A stretch of 64,000 bases of DNA, taken from Bolinopsis microptera (lineage: Eukaryota; Ctenophora; Tentaculata; Lobata; Bolinopsidae). The DNA lies in assembly GCF_026151205.1 (NCBI RefSeq), contig NC_087082.1:19740494-19804493 (forward strand). Reading direction: 5' to 3'. A model generated the notes under the pieces. That model was not told the origin of the DNA, ran no database searches, and was given only the letters and a program-made list of their open reading frames with translations. How positions within the stretch are numbered: the stretch's first letter is position 1; every line of letters starts with the position of its first letter. Position numbers and translations under genes: made by a program. Positions 42,883-53,932 of this stretch are shown here, piece by piece.

Positions 42883-43631
42883 TTACATAGAAATATACAC
42901 GATTTTCAAATTCAATATGGAATTATATTAACTTGGTGGCGCTCGGCCTGTCACTCCGCTATATCTGCATGCTTATAAACAGTTAAAACTGGGATCTCCA
43001 GGTTGTATGGAATATGATAAAATACGCCATCACGGATCGGGAAATTGAGCGGCCATCCACAAATTAAAAAGCGGCCGCATTTCTTGTTGCCCTGAGAGTT
43101 CTTCCTAAATATATTTTGTTTCATGTTCATATTCGTTCTAATTGCTATTGATCGAATAAAGATAATTGAAATTATAACAAATATTTTCAGAAGCAAGATC
43201 TCCTGAAGTCTCTATTTTACTGCGGCTGATCTCGAGTTTACCTTTTGTTGGATCTTTCTTAAAAATGGACATTGAACAGCGACGTAGATTGTGAATAGAT
43301 AATTTTGTACCGGGGGACGAATGAGACATTTTTATTGTGAAGGATGATTACAGCTCAATACAAAAGAAAAGTTTTAAAAAGTAAATTTATATGCAAAGTG
43401 CTAAAAAACCTCCGGGAAATGTTAAAATAATGCGGACTAGTTTTATGATTTGGGTCGTATCAGACTCCCTTGGTAGTGAAATAGAATAAAGTTGATGAAA
43501 CATGCGATATTTTAAATGTTTTGTTTGCGATTAATGTTAATTAATATGCTAAATGTTTCTATATTTTAGATTAAAATTAGATTAGTTTTGAGTGATGTTG
43601 ACTCTTTATAAAAACTATTTTATTTGACATT
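42883..43631. other. No gene recognised
   Basis: AT-rich. Minus frames at 42951-43329 show no domain. It separates the truncated LINE from the TIR element. Confidence 0.4.
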
Positions 43632-43956
43632 TGACCCTGGTCATTAGAAACACCCCTAAAAGTTCGTTTCTGAAAAAAAATTTAAAACATCCGTAATTTC
43701 ATTTCTGTTTTAGTTACGCATTCAATTTTTTGTATGCGTATAGAAAATTAATACGGCTTAAAAATGAGATGTCCGGCGACCTCCTAGCTCACTCACAAGA
43801 CTCAGTAGGAGTGATTGAACTGCGAGGGACAATTGAGGCTAACGAATTTACTCATTATTTTCAAAAAAGAACATTCTCGTGTTACGTCCATGATATCCAA
43901 GTTGCAAGTATAATCCATAGTGATTATACTTGATCGAGATCTAAGCTTTAATTATT

Positions 43957-44810
43957 CGAGGTGAAAATGAGGCTAACCACCTTTTGAGAGGGTGAAATGA
44001 GGCTAACAAGTATACTTTTGTATATATTTTTGAGCAGGTTCGGTATTGTGACTATCTAATATGTCAACAATAAAAATGTATTCATCCTCTTCAAGCTCAA
44101 CATTTCAGAAATCGCCGAGTCTACTTGTAGGAGGCTAAAATGAGGCTAATAAAGAATTCGACCGCATTTTAACTTTAATGTACGGTAACAGGTTAACAAC
44201 TCACAAGTTACTTGATATCTATGTTGCACATGACATTCCGTCGGATTATAGCTTTAAATATTCGAGGTGAAAATGAGGCTAACCACCTTTTGAGAGGGTG
44301 AAATGAGGCTAACAAGTATACTTTTGTGTATATTTTTGAGCAGGTTCGGTATTGTGACTATCTAATATGTCAACAATACAAATTTATTCATCCTCTTCAA
44401 GCTCAACATTTCAGAAATCGCCGAGTCTACTTGTAGGAGGCCAAAATGAGGCTAATAAAGAATTTGGCCGCATTTTAACTTTAATGTACGGTAACAGGTT
44501 AACAACTCACAAGTTACTTGATATCTATGTTGCACATGACATTCCGTCGGATTATAGCTTCAAATTTTCGAGGTGAAAATGAGGCTGACCACCTTGTGAG
44601 AGGGTGAAATGAGGCTAACAAGTATACTTTTGTGTATATTTTCGAGCATGTTCGGTATTGTGACTATCTAATGTGTCAACAATAAAGATTGATTCATCCT
44701 CTTCAAACTCAACATTTCAGAAATCGCCGAGTCTACTTGTAGGAGGCCAAAATGAGGCTAATAAATAATTCGACCGCATTGTAACTTTAATGTACGGAAA
44801 CATGTTATAG
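43957..44810. repeat. Three ~305-bp tandem units in the left arm of the TIR element
   Basis: Units start near 43957, 44265 and 44570 with CGAGGTGAAAATGAGGCTAACC. Each contains the boxes GAGGCTAACC, GAGGCTAACA and GAGGCTAATA at fixed positions. Units differ by a few per cent; the last is truncated. Confidence 0.85.
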
Positions 44811-45639
44811 ACCCACTATAAAACTTGTAATTGTAGCCCGAAGGTTATTGAGACTTTATCGAAACTTATGTGAGGTTGGATTGAGGCTACCTTCCCTCCT
44901 TGAGGCAAAATTGAGGCTAACAGATACACTACGCAGACAAACGTCACTGTGCCAGCTGTCAAGTATTTGCTGAGCAGCAGCAGCAGTTAGATGAAGAAAA
45001 TGAAGTTGAGGAAGGAAATGTATTAGAACTGTTGGCTAGAGTAGGCCCCTTACTTCTATGGAGCTCTCTGGCCAATTGCTCTGGCAATGCTCTCCATGGG
45101 GCCATGTAATATCACATGATCTGATATCATGCCAAATTAGGCTCTAAACAATAAAGTATAATAAAAATGGATCTGTTTGAGAAAGTTTTGCAAGGGAAGT
45201 TGTTATTTCGCTTGACACATCTCAAACGCAAGGAAATATTTTAAAACAAATTATAAGTATAAATTTTTCCATATATTTGTAATCACACTGATTAATGCAC
45301 TAAAGAACAATAAACCTACATTAAGTTACTGATTTACACCAATATTTAAATCAATACCTCTTAATGGTAGTACAAATGGCGAGTGAGCTCTAAAAAAGCC
45401 GAGAAATTAGTATTGTAATGTACGATTTTGAAAATTATAAGTGGTTGTCAAATAGGTCAAAAGTAGAGTTATATAAATAAAATAAAAGCATTCAACATTA
45501 AAACTATCGCTCATAAAATATTATAATAAGCAGGAGTTAGCCTCAATCTTACCTCTCAAATGAATACAGGTTAGGCAGAAACAATTTGAAATTGAAGGGC
45601 TAGTCCGAAGAAGCAGTAGAACAAGAAATGAACAAAACC

Positions 45640-46400
45640 TTGATAGTTAGCCTTATTTTACCCTCCATCAAAAGACAAAGGGTAGGTGGAGTCTACCATC
45701 GACCTAAAGTATCCATATAATGTATACCAGGGCAAAGGATAGTTTAAAGGACGTTATTGTTCAAACATAATTCAAAAATCAGAAAATATCTGCTAGCCTT
45801 ATTTTACCCTCCATTAGAAGGAAATGGCTGGGCCAGCTTTCAACTTAGAGCATTCATCTCATGTATTTTAGGTCAGAGGATACCTTGATAGACGTTATTG
45901 TTCAAACATAATTCACAACTTAGTAATGCCTTGTTAGCCTCATTTCCCCCTCCATTAGAAAGAAAAAAGGGGTCGGCTGGGCCAGCCTTCAACCTCGAGC
46001 ATCAATCTCATCTATTTTAGGTCAGAGGATACTTTGATAGACGTTATTATTCAAATATAATTTCAAAATTATAAATAATCTGTTAGCCTCACTTTACCCT
46101 CCATTAGAAGAAAACAAGGGGTCGGTTGGGCAAGCCTTCGATCTAGAGCATCAATCTCATATATTTTAGGTCAGAGGATACTTTGATAGACACTATTATT
46201 CAAAAATAATTCAAAAATTAGTAATAACTTGTTAGCCTCATTGTCCCCTCAATTAGTGAAAAAATTTCCCTCTTCTCTCTGGATTCTGAAAGAGTGAGAT
46301 CTGATGAATCGATTAAACATGTTTAAACTTTTATAGCATGCTTGGAAGCTGTTATTAGGAGACAAAATGTAAATGACTCGTTAGCCTCAATTTGCCCTCG
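45640..46400. repeat. ~150-bp tandem units in the right arm of the TIR element
   Basis: Units start with GTTAGCCTCATTTTACCCTCCATTAGAA at about 45650, 45800, 45930, 46085 and 46228, with a last partial unit at 46380. Each has an inner 'GGTCAGAGGATAC...GACGTTATT' block. The boxes are the reverse complement of those in the left arm. Confidence 0.8.
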
Positions 46401-46619
46401 ACTAAATGCTTCAAAACTTTTATTAATCGAAACAAAATTAGTTGAACTATAGATATGTGAAATATCATATGTCTATCTTAAAAGTTCTTCCTGTGACAAT
46501 CTTCTAAAGTTAAAATGGGAAAATGTGGACCATCTCGTGCGAACTTTCCTAATGACCAGGGTCATTTATAGTATTTACACTTTTCAGACGCAGAAATAAT
46601 TTTAGTTGTTGTGTACGGA

Positions 46620-49600
46620 ATGAGATCAAACAACTCATACTTTCTCCACATCACGTGTCTTAACACCGATTTAGTTACCATTTATCGTCATCTTCTCACA
46701 ACACTTTTAGAAACATCTCTTAAGTGCCAGCTGGTAAAGTCTAGTGCACACCCGCGCCAACTTTGGATTGCGATTTTCGATCACCGCCGACAGGTCAAGT
46801 CAGATCAATACCGCATAACTAACAACCGTCGCGAACAATCTGACCTTGACAGCTCAAGTGAGCATCACGCTCGCGCAAAGCAGTTAAAAACCAATGTCTG
46901 TAAGCCTGTGTTCAGTGCCAGCGTACCATCTCCGTTTGTCCTCTCTTCTCCCCGTTCTAACACTAGTTTTCCTCTTCGGAAATCAATTGCTAGCACAGTA
47001 TGCTTCCTGGTACCAGATGGTAAATCTCATGCAGATAGAAAGGGCTCCTGCGCCTCAACACCAACTAACAAAGATGATTCTAGGGAATCTTCAAGTCAGG
47101 AAGGTGAAAACGGAAGTGGAAACTCTCCCAACAGTGTAGGACAGGACTCTTCGTCAAGCGGCCCCCAGGACAAAGGGGACAGTGATGATGACGACGATGA
47201 CCCTAAAAAATCTGGTAGAGAATCCTTTAAAGATACCAGCCTCTCACCCGATCAGGATAACAAGGATGAGGAAACGGAGCCCGAAAGCTCCAATCACCCT
47301 ATTAACTATAACAGTGAACATGATGGCTACACTTCAAACCAAATCCAGAGTCAAGATAAGAACTTTCTCACGAGTACCTTGGCTTGCTCCGGAAAGCTAG
47401 AACTCAACTTTGGACCTGAAGAGTCGGAAGAGGACCTACGCTGCAGATTAACACCAACGGAGGATAATCTCAGCTTTTGTGATGAAATAACAACTGTAAG
47501 ACGGTTAAATACGCTACCAATCATAACAGGGCTAAACGACCCTATCATCAGACTGAGAAACCTCTCATCATCTCCAGGATACACCTCGGTCAGCTCAGGA
47601 AGTCATTCTGCTGAGCCCCCTCGAGACATATTCCACTGCAAAGCTCTCTTCCCAACTCAGCCTGCGAACATCCTTTACTGGTCGACAGACAGTACAGTAT
47701 CCTTCAGGAAATATGGAATTCACCAGCGTGAGTTCTGTCTATTCAGCTCTCGCTACTACCCGAACAAATCATGGGACACATATGATGCCAAGGAATTCAA
47801 AGAAGTACCTATCTTACTTCAGTGCATGAACCAAATCATAAGCGATCATCGCATCGATGAGAACCCCTCTCTCAACAGCTGTCTGGTCGAAAAGATCAAA
47901 ATGAATGAACACACACCAGAGTCAACAGTCTTTCCCCCCGAGCTCGATTCATATGCAGAGGAAAACTCCGCACTGGCAATCCTCTGTCTGGGTGAACAGA
48001 ATGCTATCGATGTCATACCCAAGGCACACTCCGGAACTTTGCTTGATAAAGTTGAAGCAGGGAGGCTTTCTCCGGATCATGGGGCAGCAGTATTCTTGTC
48101 GAAAGATGCACTCAAACGTCACCAGGTCCGGTCAGGGGTTGGACTTGATAACTCTAAAAGAACCGATGCAAGAACTTCTTTCAGACTTGTCTTCTTTCGC
48201 TCAAAAATAGACCCTGACGGCACGTTGTCATGGGACAGTGAAGACATTCCCAATGAGAGCATCAGAGCATCCAGATTCTGTAATACTCTAAGCTTCAGAA
48301 TGGGCCAAGTACATATATACCAACAAATATTGGATAAGCTTACCCTAGCTGACTTTACTCTGATACTGGATGCCATGGATCAACCCACATCTAGTAGCGA
48401 CTCTCTGAATGATATGAAAACTAGAACAGAAACTCTCTTAGCAGACCCTTACTCACCCCCCAGCTATGCTGCTGTAAGTGTGATATTAACTAAGATGAAA
48501 CTGAAAGACGCGAAGGAGGAGCTTGCTGCATGCAACCAGGAAAACAATGGTGCTGTAGCTCTATTAAGACAGAGACTAGGTAGATACCTAACTAGGGACA
48601 CCGAACAGTCACGGGACACAAGTGGAGATCTCTTCTCTTACTCCCCTGAACCACCACTCTCCGAAACTGCCCCAGTTCCAAACAACGATGTGTCTCCTAA
48701 TGAATTCTGTTTTACTAGCTCACTGCCCAACGCTAAGGACTTCCTAAGATCGCAGCTGGACAAAAACTCCTCTACCCAGCAGAAATCCAAAACAAAGAGA
48801 AAAAGAGTTCCAGCTGACACCACCTCTGGACTAAGTTTTCGAGGACTTGAAACTTACATCAAATCACTCGAATCAGTTACAGAAAACGAACTCACAAAGG
48901 AACTCGGATTCCTCAAACTGAGTAGTGAAGGAAGCTCAAAAATCAGGAAAAAGAGAATCACTCAACACCTGAAGAACCCTAATAATCTCTCCGCTGCTAC
49001 ATCTGAGCAACTCAGTGATGTGCAGAATAGACTGGAAGTGATGGAAAGGTCTAATGTGTCAATCAGCTCTATTCTTACCGAAATAAAAACCGAGATTAAA
49101 GAGCTAAAACTCACGATAACTGAGATGACCCCTGCAACTAAATCAACCGGGAGCTGCCAGGTAGCAACAAAATGCTCAAGTGGCGCAGATCTACTGAAAA
49201 ATCTGTCAAAAGCTACCCAAGACACCAGCATGCTCCTGGAGAAATCTGAAATAGGTCTGAAAGGGCTCACACAAACCCTCAAAGACACTATGTCTGTAAA
49301 GAAGGATCTGGAAGTTTGGAGTCAGAGTGTCTTCAAAAGGGAAGAGAATGAAAAAATCAATGAAATCCATGAAATCATCTCTGCCTCAAATTTCAGAAAC
49401 AACCAGGCAGACCCAGCTCCAAATGTTAGCCAAAGCTATGTGAGACATATCCCCAGGTCACCAGCTGACACACGGACTAACAGTGACATCCCCGGGCTGT
49501 CACCTAATCAGGGACGGTCTTCCTACAGGAGAGAAGACCTAGAACCCAGACAAAAAGGCAAGATAATCACAAAAGAAAGTGCAACAACTCCTCGCAGCAC

Positions 49601-50210
49601 AGGGAGATCCAAAAGAGCGAGTAACCCAGTACAGCGCCAACAGAAAATTGTTCTCCTCTGTGACTCGACCATGCGAAGCTTTAAACCTGACGAGTTTCCA
49701 AAGAGGTACAATGTCTCTGTAATATACAGGCCAAGTTTGAAAGAACTTGACTCGTGCCTCGAACGAACAGTAGAAGAGATCTCAAACCTCAATCCAGATG
49801 CAGTGTACATTCACCTTGGTACTCGGGACATCCAGGAAGGCAACAAGGCTGATATTGTGGTGGGGTCATTAATCAAGTCTACTGAAAAGATTCTTAGACA
49901 GACCTCACAACACTGCCAAATATTCATCTCTCACCCCTTTCTCCGCGACCATCCTGGAGAGGAATGGGGTAAGAATAGTCGACTCATCACAGAGGCAATC
50001 AGAAATCTTAAAGATGACAGTGAAAAGGCTGATTTCTGGATGAGATCAAGAGAAAACAGAAACAACAACTTCTACCCGGGGGGATCGGATATCCCACACG
50101 ACTATCTGTTTGTCCCAGATCAACCTCATCTAAATGACAGAGGTATCAGAGTAATCATGGGAAACTTCAAGACAAGTCTCAATAGTACATTTAGCAGGGA
50201 CCGTACTTGA
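46620..50210 (+). CDS. LINE ORF1 with oxygenase-like, SAP-like, coiled-coil and SGNH esterase domains
   Basis: I start at the first ATG (46620); an in-frame GTG lies three codons upstream (residue numbers count from that GTG, 1199 in all). Regions: 130-260, Ser/Asp/Glu-rich; about 345-535, resembles a 2-oxoglutarate/Fe(II) oxygenase core (NSCLVEK, then ALAILCLGEQNAIDVIPK, DHGAAVFLS, RHQV with His504, and 'RTSFRLVFFR'), but the usual metal-binding His-x-Asp appears replaced by Pro and Glu (FPPELD, 441-446); 627-661 and 748-789, two SAP-like helix pairs; 800-925, coiled coil; 1012-1196, an SGNH hydrolase with Ser1019 (LLCDST), HLGTRD and Asp1170-x2-His1173. SGNH esterase domains are known in ORF1 of CR1-like LINEs; the other calls are inference from pattern. 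Confidence 0.85.
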   Translation: MRSNNSYFLHITCLNTDLVTIYRHLLTTLLETSLKCQLVKSSAHPRQLWIAIFDHRRQVKSDQYRITNNRREQSDLDSSSEHHARAKQLKTNVCKPVFSASVPSPFVLSSPRSNTSFPLRKSIASTVCFLVPDGKSHADRKGSCASTPTNKDDSRESSSQEGENGSGNSPNSVGQDSSSSGPQDKGDSDDDDDDPKKSGRESFKDTSLSPDQDNKDEETEPESSNHPINYNSEHDGYTSNQIQSQDKNFLTSTLACSGKLELNFGPEESEEDLRCRLTPTEDNLSFCDEITTVRRLNTLPIITGLNDPIIRLRNLSSSPGYTSVSSGSHSAEPPRDIFHCKALFPTQPANILYWSTDSTVSFRKYGIHQREFCLFSSRYYPNKSWDTYDAKEFKEVPILLQCMNQIISDHRIDENPSLNSCLVEKIKMNEHTPESTVFPPELDSYAEENSALAILCLGEQNAIDVIPKAHSGTLLDKVEAGRLSPDHGAAVFLSKDALKRHQVRSGVGLDNSKRTDARTSFRLVFFRSKIDPDGTLSWDSEDIPNESIRASRFCNTLSFRMGQVHIYQQILDKLTLADFTLILDAMDQPTSSSDSLNDMKTRTETLLADPYSPPSYAAVSVILTKMKLKDAKEELAACNQENNGAVALLRQRLGRYLTRDTEQSRDTSGDLFSYSPEPPLSETAPVPNNDVSPNEFCFTSSLPNAKDFLRSQLDKNSSTQQKSKTKRKRVPADTTSGLSFRGLETYIKSLESVTENELTKELGFLKLSSEGSSKIRKKRITQHLKNPNNLSAATSEQLSDVQNRLEVMERSNVSISSILTEIKTEIKELKLTITEMTPATKSTGSCQVATKCSSGADLLKNLSKATQDTSMLLEKSEIGLKGLTQTLKDTMSVKKDLEVWSQSVFKREENEKINEIHEIISASNFRNNQADPAPNVSQSYVRHIPRSPADTRTNSDIPGLSPNQGRSSYRREDLEPRQKGKIITKESATTPRSTGRSKRASNPVQRQQKIVLLCDSTMRSFKPDEFPKRYNVSVIYRPSLKELDSCLERTVEEISNLNPDAVYIHLGTRDIQEGNKADIVVGSLIKSTEKILRQTSQHCQIFISHPFLRDHPGEEWGKNSRLITEAIRNLKDDSEKADFWMRSRENRNNNFYPGGSDIPHDYLFVPDQPHLNDRGIRVIMGNFKTSLNSTFSRDRT

Positions 50211-50305
50211 ATTCTAGTCTCTCATTCTCAGCTCCTCCAAGTCTTCCGAGTTCTTTTCTTCTTTCCTCCTCTCCTCTTGCCTCTCTCATCTTCTATACCT
50301 GACTG

Positions 50306-53300
50306 ATGAACATCGTCAACGGTATAATTTCCTGGAATGTTGCAAACATTCATGGCTTGCTCGGAAACAAAGTTGAGGATCCCGAATTTGTCAAAATCAT
50401 CAGTCCAAATGATATAATCTGCCTCCAAGAAACCGGATGCGAAGTTTCCCTGAAAGGATACAAATCCTATAGTGACATCCGCAAATCAGGTAAAGGAGGA
50501 GGAGTAACCACTTTGGTTAGGAACACAATTGTGGAATATTGCTCTCTGGATAAATGCACACTCACTGCGGACCATACAATGAATATTGTCATTGTTAAAA
50601 TCACTGATCCCGACAGCAATCTCAACACCTTTGTTGTCAATAGCTACATCCCACCTACAAATAGCAAACAGAAAAACCGCACTAACTGCTCCGAGGCAAA
50701 CTTTGATGTCCTTCAGGAAAAAATAACCAGCATCAAGAATAACCCCAGTGATGAGCTATTACTTCTTGGTGACCTTAATGCCAGGATAGGAGTAGCTCCA
50801 GATTTTCATATGTATGACAGAGCGGACGAATTCGAGCTCTTTCCAGAAACTGGCAGGTCTTCCGACTTCATGGTTATACCTGACGTGGCACCTATATCTC
50901 AAAATAGGAACAGCCAGGACAAAATTACCAATAGACACAAAAACCTTTTGCTTGACCTCTGTGGATCACAAAACCTCCTGATCCTTAATGGACGTACCAT
51001 CGGTGACTCTGCTGGAAAATACACATGCTACAAGTGGAACGGAAACAGCGTAGTGGACTACTTCATTGCATCAACATCCTTTCTTCACCGTGTCAAGAGC
51101 CTCTCAGTGGGTGAACACACTCTGTTCTCCGATCACAATCCAATCTTACTCAGCCTTTGGCATAGACGAAGGGCCTCTCAAAGGAATAGTCAAGCTCCCA
51201 CCAGTATCTACGAGGAAGCTCCCTTTCGATACAAGATCACAGAAGAGGGTTTAGCCAACTTCACAAAATCATTTGAACAGCCTGAGTTCATTCAAAGAAT
51301 CTCCCAACTGACCAAAGATGTCGAATCCACTCCAAAAACCCATGAGGCAGTTGAAGCACTGAATAGGCATATTACAGAACTCATAAACGATGTCGCTAAA
51401 AAAGAGTTCGATATCTCTAAACAAACTAAGAATCCAAAACCTAAGTTCGCCTCATGGTTTGACGGCAAGTGTCACACTGCACGACGCCTTTTCAAACGGT
51501 CAATAAAAATTGTCGACAACAATCCTGATAACCAGAGAATCAAAACACGGCATCGCGCCAACTCTAGAGGATATCGAAAGATTGTCAACAAGAAAAGGGA
51601 TGACTTCTTCAATAGCCTTAACAAGAAGATTAAAAACGGTAAAACTATATCCTGGAGAGATTTCAAGAAGCTTAAGAACTACAAGAAGGAAGAAGTCCAA
51701 ACTGAAACGGAGCAACTCAACTCTTTCCATCAGTTCTACTCTGAGCTATATTCTGACAATCATCCAACCGTAGACACTTTCACTAAAAGAGCTCTCCTCG
51801 AAGAAACCAACGCCCTATCCGAGGGATCTGCCCCTAATGAGTCACTGAACAGCCCATTTACTTTGGATGAGCTGAACGCTGCGCTAAGGGAACTCAAATC
51901 GGGCAAAGCATCTTCTTTTGACCACATCAGCAACGAAATGCTCCGGGGTCTGAGCGTAAATATGAGGTCGCTCCTCCTCAAACTCTTCAACCTGTGCCTG
52001 GAGACAGGAGTCTACCTCTGGAGCAAAAGTGTGATCACACCAATTCACAAAAAAGGGTGCATCAGGAACCCTGACAACTATAGAGCAATAGCAGTCTGTA
52101 GCTGTATCGGAAAACTGCTCTCTACGATGCTGCTATCTCGGCTCGTTAATCACCGCCAAATCTCACATCCTGATCCACCCAACCAAGCAGGCTTTACCAA
52201 AGGAAGTCAATGCAATGACCATATATTTACGCTGATGTCCACCATAGAAAAATACAAGAAAGTCAAAAGTAAAATATATGCAGTATTCATTGATCTTCGC
52301 AAAGCTTTCGATCTAGTCTGCAGACAAGCTCTCATGTTCAAACTAGCCTGCTATGGTGTCAATGGTGGCTACTACGACATCATCAAAGACATGTACAGCA
52401 AATCAGAGGGTCATATTAAGATGAATGGTAAAATCAGTGAAGCATTCAAGATCCTTAAAGGAACTGAACAAGGACACCCACTTAGCCCTGAGTTTTTCAA
52501 AGTTTACTTTAAAAAGCTTTCTGACCTCCTTAACGAAGCTACTACGAACTGTCCGACACTCGCTGGACTTTCAGTGACTCACCTAGCGTGGGCTGATGAT
52601 CTAGTTATACTTGCCCTAGATGCTGAGTCCCTCCAAAAGTTGCTTACGATTATTGGGGACTACTGTAACGAATGGGGTCTGGAAATCAATATCTCCAAAA
52701 CCAAATTCATGGTCTTCAATGGTAAAGGACCAGACATTCCAAATTGGCGTCCTTCCATTCACGAAAGAGATATCGAGATGGTCTCCAGCTACTGCTATCT
52801 TGGGATTATTATAAGCAGCACAGGGAAATTTCGGCAAGCAACTGACTCTCTATACCGAAAAGGACTTGGAGCTTACTTCAGCTTGAGAAGCACTATAGAC
52901 CGGAGATTCGTTGATGCATCCTGCCTCAACAAATTATTTAACACCCTTGTTAAGCCAATTCTACTTTACGGCTGTCAAGTTTGGGCCCCGGTTCTACCCA
53001 CCGTCAATAAGGTCCTCTCTAGCTTCAGCAAGTTTCACAATCTTGATCATGCGGTCTCTCACATCGCTAAACAGCAACTTGAGCAAGTGCATCTACGACA
53101 CCTAAAATACCTTCTTGGTATAAACAGAAGGGCAGTCAATGCTACAGCCTGGGGAGAAACTGGCTCATACCCAATCATTATTGAAATGTTGAAACTGAGT
53201 ACTAAATATTTCAAAAGAGTTATGAGCCTCCCCTCTACACAACTAGTCAAAGCTGCAATGACTGAGCAGATTAACCTCAAATTGTCATGGTTTGTAGGCA

Positions 53301-53932
53301 TCGAATCAATCATCAAATCATTCAACAACATCGACCTCCTTGAAAGGAATTCATCGTCGCTGCTGAACGCAACCTCACTCGCAGACTCCTGCAGCCCTGA
53401 ATTAATCACAGAGAACCTGAAAAAACAGTTCCGCGATTCCTGGGGTTCTCTTGTGAAAGATTCTAGAAAGCTATCATTCTACAGTGAAGTCAAAACAGAA
53501 TTTGCATGGGAGCCATATCTAACCTATGCTAAGTCTTTTCAGGACAGAAGGGCAACCACACAGATTCGGTCCAGTTCTCATCACCTTAGAATTGAAAGGG
53601 GGAGATATGACAAAACTCCAATTGATGAAAGGACCTGCAACTATTGCGAGCTTAACACCAACCAGCTATTCATCGAGGACGAGAATCATATGCTCCATTT
53701 CTGCCCCCTAGGGAAAGGTCCTAGGGACAAATTTCAAAATCTCAGTGGAAACCTACTCAACAATGTTGGTAATGGTAGCTTCAATCTTGCCTCCACGTTC
53801 ATGTCGCAGTCTGATTGCAAGGATACTCCCAGTGATGAGGACGTAAGTTTGATCAAACTCTCAACCAGCACCATTAACAAGATCTACAGACTAACCCTCA
53901 ACTTCAAAGACAGTCTGAAAGCAGATAATTAG
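50306..53932 (+). CDS. LINE ORF2: endonuclease-reverse transcriptase
   Basis: 1208 residues from an ATG. The APE endonuclease shows Asn11 (SWNVA), Glu42 (CLQET), GDLNAR with Asp156 and Asn158, and SDHNP with Asp276 and His277. The reverse transcriptase shows FIDLRKAFD (Asp663), TEQGHPLSPEFF from 720 and LAWADDL with Asp764-Asp765. A CCHC knuckle (Cys1111-x2-Cys1114-x13-His1128-x4-Cys1133) closes the protein. It is the same length as the minus-strand ORF2 at 4335-7961 and aligns along its whole length, but with many differences. No lesion is visible, so it could be active. Confidence 0.94.
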   Translation: MNIVNGIISWNVANIHGLLGNKVEDPEFVKIISPNDIICLQETGCEVSLKGYKSYSDIRKSGKGGGVTTLVRNTIVEYCSLDKCTLTADHTMNIVIVKITDPDSNLNTFVVNSYIPPTNSKQKNRTNCSEANFDVLQEKITSIKNNPSDELLLLGDLNARIGVAPDFHMYDRADEFELFPETGRSSDFMVIPDVAPISQNRNSQDKITNRHKNLLLDLCGSQNLLILNGRTIGDSAGKYTCYKWNGNSVVDYFIASTSFLHRVKSLSVGEHTLFSDHNPILLSLWHRRRASQRNSQAPTSIYEEAPFRYKITEEGLANFTKSFEQPEFIQRISQLTKDVESTPKTHEAVEALNRHITELINDVAKKEFDISKQTKNPKPKFASWFDGKCHTARRLFKRSIKIVDNNPDNQRIKTRHRANSRGYRKIVNKKRDDFFNSLNKKIKNGKTISWRDFKKLKNYKKEEVQTETEQLNSFHQFYSELYSDNHPTVDTFTKRALLEETNALSEGSAPNESLNSPFTLDELNAALRELKSGKASSFDHISNEMLRGLSVNMRSLLLKLFNLCLETGVYLWSKSVITPIHKKGCIRNPDNYRAIAVCSCIGKLLSTMLLSRLVNHRQISHPDPPNQAGFTKGSQCNDHIFTLMSTIEKYKKVKSKIYAVFIDLRKAFDLVCRQALMFKLACYGVNGGYYDIIKDMYSKSEGHIKMNGKISEAFKILKGTEQGHPLSPEFFKVYFKKLSDLLNEATTNCPTLAGLSVTHLAWADDLVILALDAESLQKLLTIIGDYCNEWGLEINISKTKFMVFNGKGPDIPNWRPSIHERDIEMVSSYCYLGIIISSTGKFRQATDSLYRKGLGAYFSLRSTIDRRFVDASCLNKLFNTLVKPILLYGCQVWAPVLPTVNKVLSSFSKFHNLDHAVSHIAKQQLEQVHLRHLKYLLGINRRAVNATAWGETGSYPIIIEMLKLSTKYFKRVMSLPSTQLVKAAMTEQINLKLSWFVGIESIIKSFNNIDLLERNSSSLLNATSLADSCSPELITENLKKQFRDSWGSLVKDSRKLSFYSEVKTEFAWEPYLTYAKSFQDRRATTQIRSSSHHLRIERGRYDKTPIDERTCNYCELNTNQLFIEDENHMLHFCPLGKGPRDKFQNLSGNLLNNVGNGSFNLASTFMSQSDCKDTPSDEDVSLIKLSTSTINKIYRLTLNFKDSLKADN

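Larger units (their letters stand above)
43632..46564. mobile_element. 2.9-kb TIR element packed with GAGGCTAA boxes, non-coding
   Basis: TGACCCTGGTCATTAG (43632-43647) is perfectly repeated in reverse complement at 46549-46564, and GTTCG lies just inside both ends. The left third has three ~305-bp tandem units carrying AATGAGGCTAAC. The right third has five or more ~150-bp units carrying the complement GTTAGCCTCATT. The middle (about 44990-45500) is unique and AT-rich. There is no transposase frame. It is a non-autonomous DNA transposon of unknown superfamily, and the LINE ORF1 begins only about 55 bp past its right end. Confidence 0.75.

Noticed and set aside
46611-46619. GTG as the ORF1 start
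   Set aside because: A true ATG lies three codons downstream at 46620; a GTG start would be unusual in an animal element.
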